Source of the DNA: Fidelibacterota bacterium
GTDB lineage: Bacteria > Fidelibacterota > UBA8477 > JABMPR01
DNA length: 40,365 nucleotides
NCBI GenBank assembly: GCA_021736185.1
Contig: JAIPGJ010000012.1
Coordinates: 1-40,365 of the forward strand
Direction: 5' to 3'
The position numbers were made by a program, and so were the translations under genes. Below are positions 1 to 8,162 of this stretch, in pieces. The first letter of the stretch is position 1; the number at the start of each line of letters is the position of its first letter. The notes under the pieces are model-generated. The model saw only the letters and a program-made list of their open reading frames with translations. It searched no databases and was not told the origin of the DNA.

Positions 1-514
1 ACACGCGTATATCCAGATAGGTGCCAGACGCAAAGCCTGAATAGCCCGCTGCCACGGTTCTAACTGCTCCAGCGGCAATGGGATTTCTCAGGGCTGTATA
101 CTCAATCTCCGGTTCATTATCCAGGCCACCGTTATACAATGTGCGTAAATATTCATCTGTACCATCGGCACGGATGGCCCAATCGGGGAAACCATCCAGG
201 TTGACATCCAGGGCAGCGAACCAGGTTCCCCTATCCAGCTTACCCCTCTTGAGTGGGCTACCCTGGAGCATGATACGGATAAAGAGATTGGATTGGTTTG
301 AGTAGAAATACGAGTCATGGCCATACTGGTCCGGGATGATATCCAGACCATCTTTCGATTGATCATTGGCATCCTGAAGTGAATTCCAATTTGCATTGAT
401 CATGGGAATCCAGTCAGCGTTGGCCGGCCAGGTTTGGGCCAGCAGCTCTTGCGCTGGTGTCAAAGTATAGAGCAGAATCAAAAGGCATGATAGCCGTCTA
501 TATCGGAGTAGCAT
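1..514 (-). CDS. Secreted protein of unknown function, 3' end truncated by the window edge
   Basis: Read manually on the minus strand: MLLRYRRLSCLLILLYTLTPAQELLAQTWPANADWIPMINANWNSLQDANDQSKDGLDIIPDQYGHDSYFYSNQ...; signal peptide, GGGAG upstream of the ATG at 514, open to the edge. Not in the ORF track because it runs off the window. Confidence 0.75.
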   Translation of the reverse strand, partial: MLLRYRRLSCLLILLYTLTPAQELLAQTWPANADWIPMINANWNSLQDANDQSKDGLDIIPDQYGHDSYFYSNQSNLFIRIMLQGSPLKRGKLDRGTWFAALDVNLDGFPDWAIRADGTDEYLRTLYNGGLDNEPEIEYTALRNPIAAGAVRTVAAGYSGFASGTYLDIRV

Positions 515-1104
515 CTGAGTTTCCTACTCCCTTCCCAAGCATGAATGAATCAATTGAAATCCAAGAAGTCCGGAAAAATCGACGTGAATGGGGTCAAGGC
601 TTGTGTGAAAAAAAGTTTGTAGTCATTGGAGGTAGCCATTGAGAGGGCAATACCTGGATTGCGGGAAAAGCTAGAAATATTCCATTTCCATTGCATGTTA
701 AATCATTTCCCGGTGTCAACCGTTGGCGATTGATGAACTCCAATTCGCCAGGAGTATCAGTTAGAAATGAACCAAGTCGACCTGTAACTTTGCTTAGCAT
801 TTAATGTAGGTCATAGCTAAATAAATTAGTAGACAATAATTGTGTCTGAGCCTTCCGCAATCATTGCCAATAGCTATGAATTAATAACCAAAATGACCTT
901 CTTCCCTGCCAGTTGAGATGCGTTTTTCTTGATTGAACAACTACTCGAGGCAACAAGACGTAATATTCCACCTGCACATATAATACCTTTCCTGAGATGT
1001 CCCTGTTTTGAGCATTTAATCAGGTTACTCTCCTGAATTCAGTCTATTCTCTTTTTACTCAAGAGATTTTTCATGCTGAATACTCGCTCTTTTTCACAAA
1101 CGTT

Positions 1105-1159
1105 TTTTCTTGACATCAAGAAAACATTTCTTATACTTTGTTCGGACATCGAACAAAGT
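1105..1159 (+). promoter_or_regulatory. Sigma70-like promoter with two inverted repeats (candidate operators)
   Basis: TTGACA (1110-1115), 16-nt spacer, TATACT (1132-1137). IR1 TTTTCTTGA-CA-TCAAGAAAA (1105-1124) covers the -35; IR2 ACTTTGTTCG-GACAT-CGAACAAAGT (1135-1159) overlaps the -10/+1 region. Both have perfect arms. Confidence 0.65.
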
Positions 1160-1309
1160 TATTATCTGTACCCGATCATTTGAAATTAATTGCATGTTTT
1201 TTTGACAATAGTCGACATTACTAAGTTGGGATCATTTCTCCCCTTTCAGTAAAGATCTATTGCCATCACGCTTAAATATTACAGTTCTTTAACATATGAG
1301 GAGGTTCCA

Positions 1310-4300
1310 ATGAGGACAAAACTTCGCAGACTTTTTATAAAAGCGCTTAGTTTTTTATCGATTGTTTTAACGTGGATTGTCTGCATGTCGTCTGTGACTC
1401 ATGCAGCTGATCATGTATCAACTGTTGCTGTTGTCTCCGACAGCGATGGACAAAGAATTCAAGTTGACGGGAAAGATTTCATGATCAATGGGATGAATTG
1501 GGACTATTTCCCAATTGGTACCAACTATTCCTATTCGCTTTGGAATCAAAGTGACGAGATTATTAAAACGGCGCTGGATCGCGAAATGTCTCTTTTACAG
1601 GGTATGGGTGTAAATACCATCCGCATGTATTCTGGGGTGCCTCCGCGTTGGGTGAAATATATCTATGAACAGTTCGGCATATTCACAGTCCTGAACCATT
1701 CTTTTGGACGTTATGGATTCACTGTTAACGGTGTTTGGGTTCCCAATGTTGACTACGGAGATCCAGTCTTCCAAAAAGCTCTTTTAAAAGAAGTGATGAC
1801 CGAGGTTAATGACTTCAAAGATGTTCCCGGTGTGCTCATGTGGTTACTGGGTAATGAAAATAATTATGGTCTGTTCTGGGAAGGTGCGGAAACAGAAGAT
1901 ATTCCTGAGGGTGAAACCGTTCAAACCGTCCGAGCCCACCATATGTACTCATTATTCAATGACGCTATCAATGCTATCCACAAAGTGGACAACAGGCGAC
2001 CCGTTGCCATTTGTAATGGCGATCTATTATTTGTAGACATCATTGCTGAAGAGATTGAAAATCTTGATATACTCGGCAGCAATGTGTACCGCGGTATTTC
2101 ATTTACCGATTTTTTTGAGGTGGCGGAGGAGAAACTTGATGTACCTGTCTTATTTACTGAGTTTGGTGCTGATGCCTTCAATGCCAGGGAAATGCGTGAA
2201 GACCAGGAAAATCAAGCCAAATACCTCCTGGGAAACTGGCAGGAAATTTATGAACAGTCCGCAGGCAATGGGCTGATTGGGAACTGCATCGGTGGTATGA
2301 CTTTTCAGTTCAGTGATGGCTGGTGGAAATATCTACAGACAAGCAACCTGGATGTTCATGATATCAATGCCTCCTGGGCAAATGGTGGCTATCCGGCAGA
2401 CCTGGTTCCTGGTGAAAATAATATGAATGAGGAATGGTTTGGAATCTGCGCCAAAGGACCCACTGATATCGAAGGTCTTTATCAATTGTATCCACGAGCT
2501 GCATATTATGCGCTGAAAGAAGTCCATGCCCTGAATCCTTATGCCCCTGGTGTAGACCTGGAAAAAATCAGAGCACATTTTGTGAGCATCTCCCCCATGT
2601 CAGCTATCCTCATGGCACGTGGAGATAAAGCAGCCCTGGCCTCAGAGGCTGGCAGCCTGGGTCGCATCAAAGGTTTGAGAATCGAAATGGAGACCTACCA
2701 TACCGGCGGAAAGTTCACCACCACACCTGACGATCCAGTCCAGGGCAGCACTGATTTACCCATATCCAAGGGTTTCGATCATATGCAATCCTACTACCTG
2801 TCCGTGGAAGCAACTCCCTCGCCTAATGTAACTGGTGCCGTCACATTTAATGTTTTGGGACATGTTGCCCAAACCCTCATTGATGAGATTTATTACGAAA
2901 AACGTGGTCGGCCACAATCAGTTGTCACCGATGATGGTTCCGTTTCCATGGAAGGTCTTGATCGCGTCCGTGTTTACAATGCCTCCCTATCCTGGGATGA
3001 TAATTTCTTCAGACTTGAAGGATTTTTCCGAACCGGTCATTATCATTGGGGTTATGAAGGCGATTTCTTTGGTCTCTATCGAGAAGCGAACTACGGTCCA
3101 AACATGGACACCTATGATGGAAATGCTCCTCTGGGTATAGAAATTGAAGGCAAGAAAATACTGAGTGGTTTCAAACTGGCCTTTGGACCCGAACTCTGGT
3201 GGGGTGCCAACCCGGCTTATCTAATTAAATATTCTCGATCCATTGGTCCCTTCCTTTTAACGGCTGTGTATCAAGATGATTTAGACAGACAAGCGCCAGC
3301 CATATCCTCCTTTGCTGTACCGCTACCCCCTACGAAAAAGGGAACCCTCCATTTAAAAACAAATTTAGCTGGACTGGGTGTTGAACTTGGCAGTATCTGG
3401 TCAGGTGCAACCAAGGTCGACGAGACCTTTCAGATTGTTGAAGGTACTACAGGAAATTATGAAGTCTTTCAAGATACGGTAAGAGCTGCTGATGCCTGGG
3501 GCGGTAAATTTAAACTCACCTATTCCCGGGGAAGATTGAATTGGTATATACAGGGCGCCTCAATGGGCATTGTTGCCGATGGTGGTCCCACGGCTACCCA
3601 GACTTTTGCAGGCTGGCGCTTAAAAGACAGTGGCAGTGGTAACCAGAATAATATTATCTCTGGTTTCACCATTCAGACAGGTAACCTGCAGATCGCCCCC
3701 AATTTTCTATGGCAAAAACCACTCATTGGACCGATTCCAATCGATGTTCAACAGCCTGGTCGACCGAGAAATGTCATTTCAGACCCCTTTGCCGTTCGCG
3801 GGAATCGCGAAACCACTGCCTACGAGCTGCTACTTACCTATGACCCCACGCCAGCAACCTGGTTCTATGAGTGGAACAATGATATGGCCGAAGATGCTCG
3901 TTTTGCTGCCAGTCTGGATTATGTCTACCGCCAGCACCCCACCACTCAGGATGCAGCAATTGGAATTCTGGCTGATGGTCGAACCACTTTTGCCTTCCCA
4001 GGCGCTCCTCCAGCACGTGATCTCTGGGAATTAAATGGTCGTATCGCTTCAAAATTGAATTCTAATTTTGGCCTGATTATGAATTTCTACCAGGGCATTG
4101 CAGAAGCAAATGGCAGTGATACCCTCTTGGTAGAACGTTTTGGTGGTGATCTCAGAGTGATCAGGGGTTCATCAAAACTCATGGCTATGGCCAAAGTAAA
4201 TGATTGGGGACCCTATGATTATCATCGTGATTATAATCTGACCTATCCCCTGCAACTTGTACTTGATCTATCCACTACTGTGGGTAAGGCAGGATGGTGG

Positions 4301-4489
4301 GATCTCCCCCAGACACGTCTCGGGGTGAGCTATACCTACAGGACCCTGGATTCACATTCACCCCGGTACTGTCCAGAGATGATCCTTAATGATCTCAATG
4401 AAATGGAATGTAATCCAGATGCTGTTGGTGCTGATGATGGTAATGAGTGGCAAATCATGACATACATGCACTTGAACATAGGACTATAG
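1310..4489 (+). CDS. Secreted GH-A clan (GH2/GH5-like) glycosidase fused to a predicted C-terminal outer-membrane beta-barrel
   Basis: Signal peptide; TIM-barrel-like segment with candidate acid/base LLGNENN and nucleophile LFTEFGADAF; the C-terminal ~500 aa are rich in alternating amphipathic strands and end MTYMHLNIGL (beta-signal-like). Confidence 0.7.
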   Translation: MRTKLRRLFIKALSFLSIVLTWIVCMSSVTHAADHVSTVAVVSDSDGQRIQVDGKDFMINGMNWDYFPIGTNYSYSLWNQSDEIIKTALDREMSLLQGMGVNTIRMYSGVPPRWVKYIYEQFGIFTVLNHSFGRYGFTVNGVWVPNVDYGDPVFQKALLKEVMTEVNDFKDVPGVLMWLLGNENNYGLFWEGAETEDIPEGETVQTVRAHHMYSLFNDAINAIHKVDNRRPVAICNGDLLFVDIIAEEIENLDILGSNVYRGISFTDFFEVAEEKLDVPVLFTEFGADAFNAREMREDQENQAKYLLGNWQEIYEQSAGNGLIGNCIGGMTFQFSDGWWKYLQTSNLDVHDINASWANGGYPADLVPGENNMNEEWFGICAKGPTDIEGLYQLYPRAAYYALKEVHALNPYAPGVDLEKIRAHFVSISPMSAILMARGDKAALASEAGSLGRIKGLRIEMETYHTGGKFTTTPDDPVQGSTDLPISKGFDHMQSYYLSVEATPSPNVTGAVTFNVLGHVAQTLIDEIYYEKRGRPQSVVTDDGSVSMEGLDRVRVYNASLSWDDNFFRLEGFFRTGHYHWGYEGDFFGLYREANYGPNMDTYDGNAPLGIEIEGKKILSGFKLAFGPELWWGANPAYLIKYSRSIGPFLLTAVYQDDLDRQAPAISSFAVPLPPTKKGTLHLKTNLAGLGVELGSIWSGATKVDETFQIVEGTTGNYEVFQDTVRAADAWGGKFKLTYSRGRLNWYIQGASMGIVADGGPTATQTFAGWRLKDSGSGNQNNIISGFTIQTGNLQIAPNFLWQKPLIGPIPIDVQQPGRPRNVISDPFAVRGNRETTAYELLLTYDPTPATWFYEWNNDMAEDARFAASLDYVYRQHPTTQDAAIGILADGRTTFAFPGAPPARDLWELNGRIASKLNSNFGLIMNFYQGIAEANGSDTLLVERFGGDLRVIRGSSKLMAMAKVNDWGPYDYHRDYNLTYPLQLVLDLSTTVGKAGWWDLPQTRLGVSYTYRTLDSHSPRYCPEMILNDLNEMECNPDAVGADDGNEWQIMTYMHLNIGL

Positions 4490-4558
4490 ATCATGATTTT
4501 AAAAAATATTCACCAAATATCTGCACAGTCAACCCTTAATGGGGCAGGAGATTTTAGA

Positions 4559-5965
4559 ATGAATAGAAAAAATAAATCCTATCTGTTTGCCATCATGATA
4601 TTGGTGGTTTTAGGCGGGTTATTTTCATGCGAGAGGGAAACGGGCATTTTAGGGCCAGCTCCCTTCCCTACAGATGCCGAAGTTTTTATTGATGGTTTTG
4701 GTCCAAGTGTGGAACCGCAGTCCTTCTTAGGGACTAAATTGGATGCCTTGCAGATAGATGAATCAGAGGCATATAGTGGTACTCAATCCATCATAATAAC
4801 TATCCCGGGACCAGGTGATCTTTCAGGTTCGACTTGGTCTGGTGGAGCTCTGGTAGCTGGCATAGCCCGTGACTTAACGGGTTACAATGCACTCACCTTT
4901 TGGGCCAAAGCAAACAAGTCACTCACCTTAAATTCCGTGGGACTTGGAAACGATAATGAAGCCCCAAATCCTTATGTTGTTGAACGCGTGAATGTGCCTT
5001 TGACAAGCTCCTGGACAAAGTACGTAATCCCAATCCCCCTGCCGGCAAAGCTGCCACAAGAGCAGGGATTATTCTATTACTCTGAGGGTCAGGAAAATGG
5101 TGAAGGAGCAACGATCTGGTTGGATGAGATTCAGTTTGAGTCCCTGGGAACCATCGCGCACCCCGCTATCAGCTTTGCGTCCACAAGTGCAACTGCATAC
5201 CAGGGCTCTACCGTATCAGTTCCTTCAGTTACCATAAGCTATGATGTTGATGGAACAAATGTAGACGTGGTGGCCTCATCAAATTACCTCAGCTTCAGCT
5301 CATCTGACACAAGTATAGTAACCATCAATGCAGATGGTACCATGACTGCCAATAATCCAGGAAGTGCTACAATAACCGCAACACTGGGTGACAATAGTGC
5401 CACAGGTTCCATCACAGTGAATGTTGATTATGCCCCAGTCTCTCCTGCTGCGGATCCTACCCATGATGCAGCTGATGTGATGGCTTTATTCAGCGATACC
5501 TACACCAGCGTTACTCCCAATATGAACTGGTACACCTATTGGACATGGTCAACAGCAGAGGTGAACGAATTTGATATCGATGGAAATGAGATGATGATTT
5601 TCAGCAAGTTAAATTTTGCAGGAGTAGAGTTCGCCGACGAGCAAATTGATGCTTCGGCTATGACCCATTTCCACATGGATATCTGGACCCCAAACTATAT
5701 TACCGCTTCATCTAGATTTATTATTAAGCTCGTTGATTTTGGCGCAAATGGTGCCTACGGCGGTGGTGATGATACAGAGCATGCTCTGACCTTAAGTACC
5801 ACCACTACCCCGGCCTTGTCCTCGAATTCCTGGGTCAGTATTGATGTTCCAATGACTGCCTTTACTGGAGCAACAGCGCAATCCCATCTTGCTCAGTTGG
5901 TTCTTGAGTGTACTGGTGGAGCGCTTACAACCATTTTTGTTGATAACGTCTATCTGTACAGATAA
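4559..5965 (+). CDS. Lipoprotein with CBM-like domain, Ig-like (BIG2-type) domain and C-terminal glycan-binding-type module
   Basis: The in-frame ATG at 4559 gives MNRKNKSYLFAIMILVVLGGLFSCERE with a lipobox and upstream GGAG; TITATLGDNSATGSITV is Ig-like; the C-terminus ends IFVDNVYLYR. Confidence 0.7.
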   Translation: MNRKNKSYLFAIMILVVLGGLFSCERETGILGPAPFPTDAEVFIDGFGPSVEPQSFLGTKLDALQIDESEAYSGTQSIIITIPGPGDLSGSTWSGGALVAGIARDLTGYNALTFWAKANKSLTLNSVGLGNDNEAPNPYVVERVNVPLTSSWTKYVIPIPLPAKLPQEQGLFYYSEGQENGEGATIWLDEIQFESLGTIAHPAISFASTSATAYQGSTVSVPSVTISYDVDGTNVDVVASSNYLSFSSSDTSIVTINADGTMTANNPGSATITATLGDNSATGSITVNVDYAPVSPAADPTHDAADVMALFSDTYTSVTPNMNWYTYWTWSTAEVNEFDIDGNEMMIFSKLNFAGVEFADEQIDASAMTHFHMDIWTPNYITASSRFIIKLVDFGANGAYGGGDDTEHALTLSTTTTPALSSNSWVSIDVPMTAFTGATAQSHLAQLVLECTGGALTTIFVDNVYLYR

Positions 5966-5987
5966 GAGGAATTGGATTCAGTAAGCC

Positions 5988-7262
5988 ATGATAGATTCAA
6001 AACACCGCAAAGGACTCGATTCCAATCATGGCTATAGCCAGTCTGACTCTCTCGGTCGACATGTCGTCGACCGATGGGAGTCCAAACCGTTGGCAGATTC
6101 TGTTTTACACCTCATCTGGCGGAAGCATCAGATTTCCCGTGCAGAAATTGCTCGGGAAATTGGTCTCTCTCGTTCCACAGTAACTGAAGTTGTGAAAGAG
6201 CTGCTCCTTTCCGGGTTTGTTAAGGAGGTAGGTAGCGGGGTTTCCAGTGGGGGTCGCAAGCCCATTGTTCTGGAATTTCAGAATGAAGCCAGGATCATTT
6301 TTGGTATCGATATTGGGGCCACCCACGTTGCTGCAACTCTCACTGATCTAAGTGGACAAATTCTGGCTTATGAGAAATATAACTATTTGGTGAGATCAGA
6401 TCCAAAAGGAACCCGTGATCTGGTATTTCAACTCTGCGATGGTATGCTCGATAAGATAAAAAATGGAATGAAACGCCTCCTGTGCATCGGGGTTGCTCTC
6501 CCCAGTCCAGTAGATCCCGATCACCCTGAATGGCTATCAGAAGTTGTTATTCCCGCCTGGCGTGGTCGAAGCGAAATAGATCTCCTCCACCGTCACTACA
6601 ATGTTCCTGTTTACGTTGACAATGATGCTAATCTCGGTGCCCTGGCAGAACATCGTTGGGGAGCTGGTCGTGGGGTGAAGGATCTGACCTATGTAAAACT
6701 GGGTTATGGTGTCGGAGCAGGATTTATCCTCAATGGAGAGATTTATCGAGGGGGTTCTGGGATAGCCGGTGAAATGGGTCATATCCCTATTAAAACTGAT
6801 GGTATTAAGTGTGTTTGCGGACTTAAAGGCTGTCTGGTGACTCTGGTTGGTGGCCTGGCAATGGAAAAACGGGTCAAAAAGCTGCTATCTAAATTCCCTC
6901 ATAGTTCTCTGGCGAAAGTGGAGCCAACACTTCAGAATATAGAACTGGCCGCAAGTCATAATGATGAGTTAGCACTCCAGCTTTTCAAAGAAACAGCTGA
7001 TTATATGAGTATCGCAATTACCGGCTGGATCAATATGATGAATCCTAGCCGAGTCATTATTGGGGGCGCACGTAAGGAACTTCAGCGACAGATTTTAAAG
7101 CCTATCCAGGTCAAAATCCGGGAATGCTCCATTGTGGGTTCTGTTGCCAGTACAGAGATCAGAACAGGGTCTCTGGGAGAGCAAGCTGAAAGCATTGGGG
7201 CTGCAACACTCGCTCTGGAGGAAGTTTTCTCTGAACCAGGCTTCTATATGAGTAAATCTTAA
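5988..7262 (+). CDS. ROK-family transcriptional regulator (N-terminal HTH plus ROK sugar-kinase-like domain)
   Basis: HTH ISRAEIAREIGLSRSTVTEVVKELL; ROK motifs IDIGATHVAATLTDL, GYGVGAGFILNGEIYRGGSGIAGEMGHIPI and zinc motif CVCGLKGCL. Confidence 0.92.
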   Translation: MIDSKHRKGLDSNHGYSQSDSLGRHVVDRWESKPLADSVLHLIWRKHQISRAEIAREIGLSRSTVTEVVKELLLSGFVKEVGSGVSSGGRKPIVLEFQNEARIIFGIDIGATHVAATLTDLSGQILAYEKYNYLVRSDPKGTRDLVFQLCDGMLDKIKNGMKRLLCIGVALPSPVDPDHPEWLSEVVIPAWRGRSEIDLLHRHYNVPVYVDNDANLGALAEHRWGAGRGVKDLTYVKLGYGVGAGFILNGEIYRGGSGIAGEMGHIPIKTDGIKCVCGLKGCLVTLVGGLAMEKRVKKLLSKFPHSSLAKVEPTLQNIELAASHNDELALQLFKETADYMSIAITGWINMMNPSRVIIGGARKELQRQILKPIQVKIRECSIVGSVASTEIRTGSLGEQAESIGAATLALEEVFSEPGFYMSKS

Positions 7263-7278
7263 ATCACAGGAATGTTTC

Positions 7279-8106
7279 ATGTCGACAAGATCTAATATCA
7301 TCCTGACACCCATACTGCTTTTGTCGTTGCTTCTTTTTATTCAGTGCAGCAACAATTCTGAGCCCATAGAAAAAGAGTGGCAGATTATCTGGCAAGATGA
7401 ATTTGACGGCCCTCAGGGACAATCACCAGATTCCACGCGTTGGGTATATGACACCTGGGGCAATGAATCAGGCTGGGGCAATAATCAGTTAGAATATGAT
7501 ACTGATAGACCTGAGAATGTGTCTTTGGATGGTGAGGGTCATCTGGCCATCGTTGCCCGCGAAGAATCTTATGGTGGATTAAACTTCACTTCTGCCAGAA
7601 TAACAACTCAGGGTCTTTTCGAGTTGACCTATGGCCGTTTTGAAGCCAGAATTTATCTACCGTGGGGACAGGGCTTATGGCCAGCATTCTGGTTATTGGG
7701 AGATGATTTTAACACGGCAGGTTGGCCCTATTGCGGGGAGATCGATATCATGGAGTATCGTGGCCAGGAGCCGCGGACTATTCATGGAACTATTCATGGT
7801 CCGGGTTATTCAGGCGCACAGGGAGTCGGGACCTCCTACACCCTGACAAATGCGCGATTTGATACAGATTTTCATACCTTCTCTATTGAATGGAATCTGG
7901 AAAACATCAGTTGGTTTGTTGATGGCGAGCTATATCAGACTATCACTAGCAACGATGTCCCTGGCGATTGGGTCTATGATCACCCCTTCTTTATCATTTT
8001 AAATCTGGCAGTAGGCGGCAATTATGTCGGTCCGCCTAATGAGAATACCATTTTTCCTCAAACCATGCTCGTAGACTACGTCCGAGTCTATCAGGAAGTC
8101 GAGTAG
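7279..8106 (+). CDS. GH16 endo-beta-1,3-glucanase (laminarinase-like), lipoprotein
   Basis: Lipobox-like LLLFIQCSNN; catalytic motif GEIDIMEYRG; WPAFWLLG and HTFSIEWNLENISWFVDGELY typical of GH16. Confidence 0.93.
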   Translation: MSTRSNIILTPILLLSLLLFIQCSNNSEPIEKEWQIIWQDEFDGPQGQSPDSTRWVYDTWGNESGWGNNQLEYDTDRPENVSLDGEGHLAIVAREESYGGLNFTSARITTQGLFELTYGRFEARIYLPWGQGLWPAFWLLGDDFNTAGWPYCGEIDIMEYRGQEPRTIHGTIHGPGYSGAQGVGTSYTLTNARFDTDFHTFSIEWNLENISWFVDGELYQTITSNDVPGDWVYDHPFFIILNLAVGGNYVGPPNENTIFPQTMLVDYVRVYQEVE

Positions 8107-8162
8107 ACTTTGCTTACCGTCCCGTGTAGAAAATCTTTGCTTCAACTAGCGAAAAAGGAACT

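Noticed and set aside
88-396. ORF-track candidate (- strand, 102 aa)
   Set aside because: It is a shadow frame of the better minus-strand CDS read from 514 to the edge, which has a signal peptide and RBS.
594-800. 68-aa minus-strand ORF in the 5' intergenic region
   Set aside because: No RBS, no recognisable family, low-complexity composition consistent with a chance ORF.
1209-1236. Second TTGACA (tttttttgacaatagtcgacattac) before the first locus gene
   Set aside because: No acceptable -10 hexamer at 16-18 nt spacing; the 1110-1137 promoter is better.
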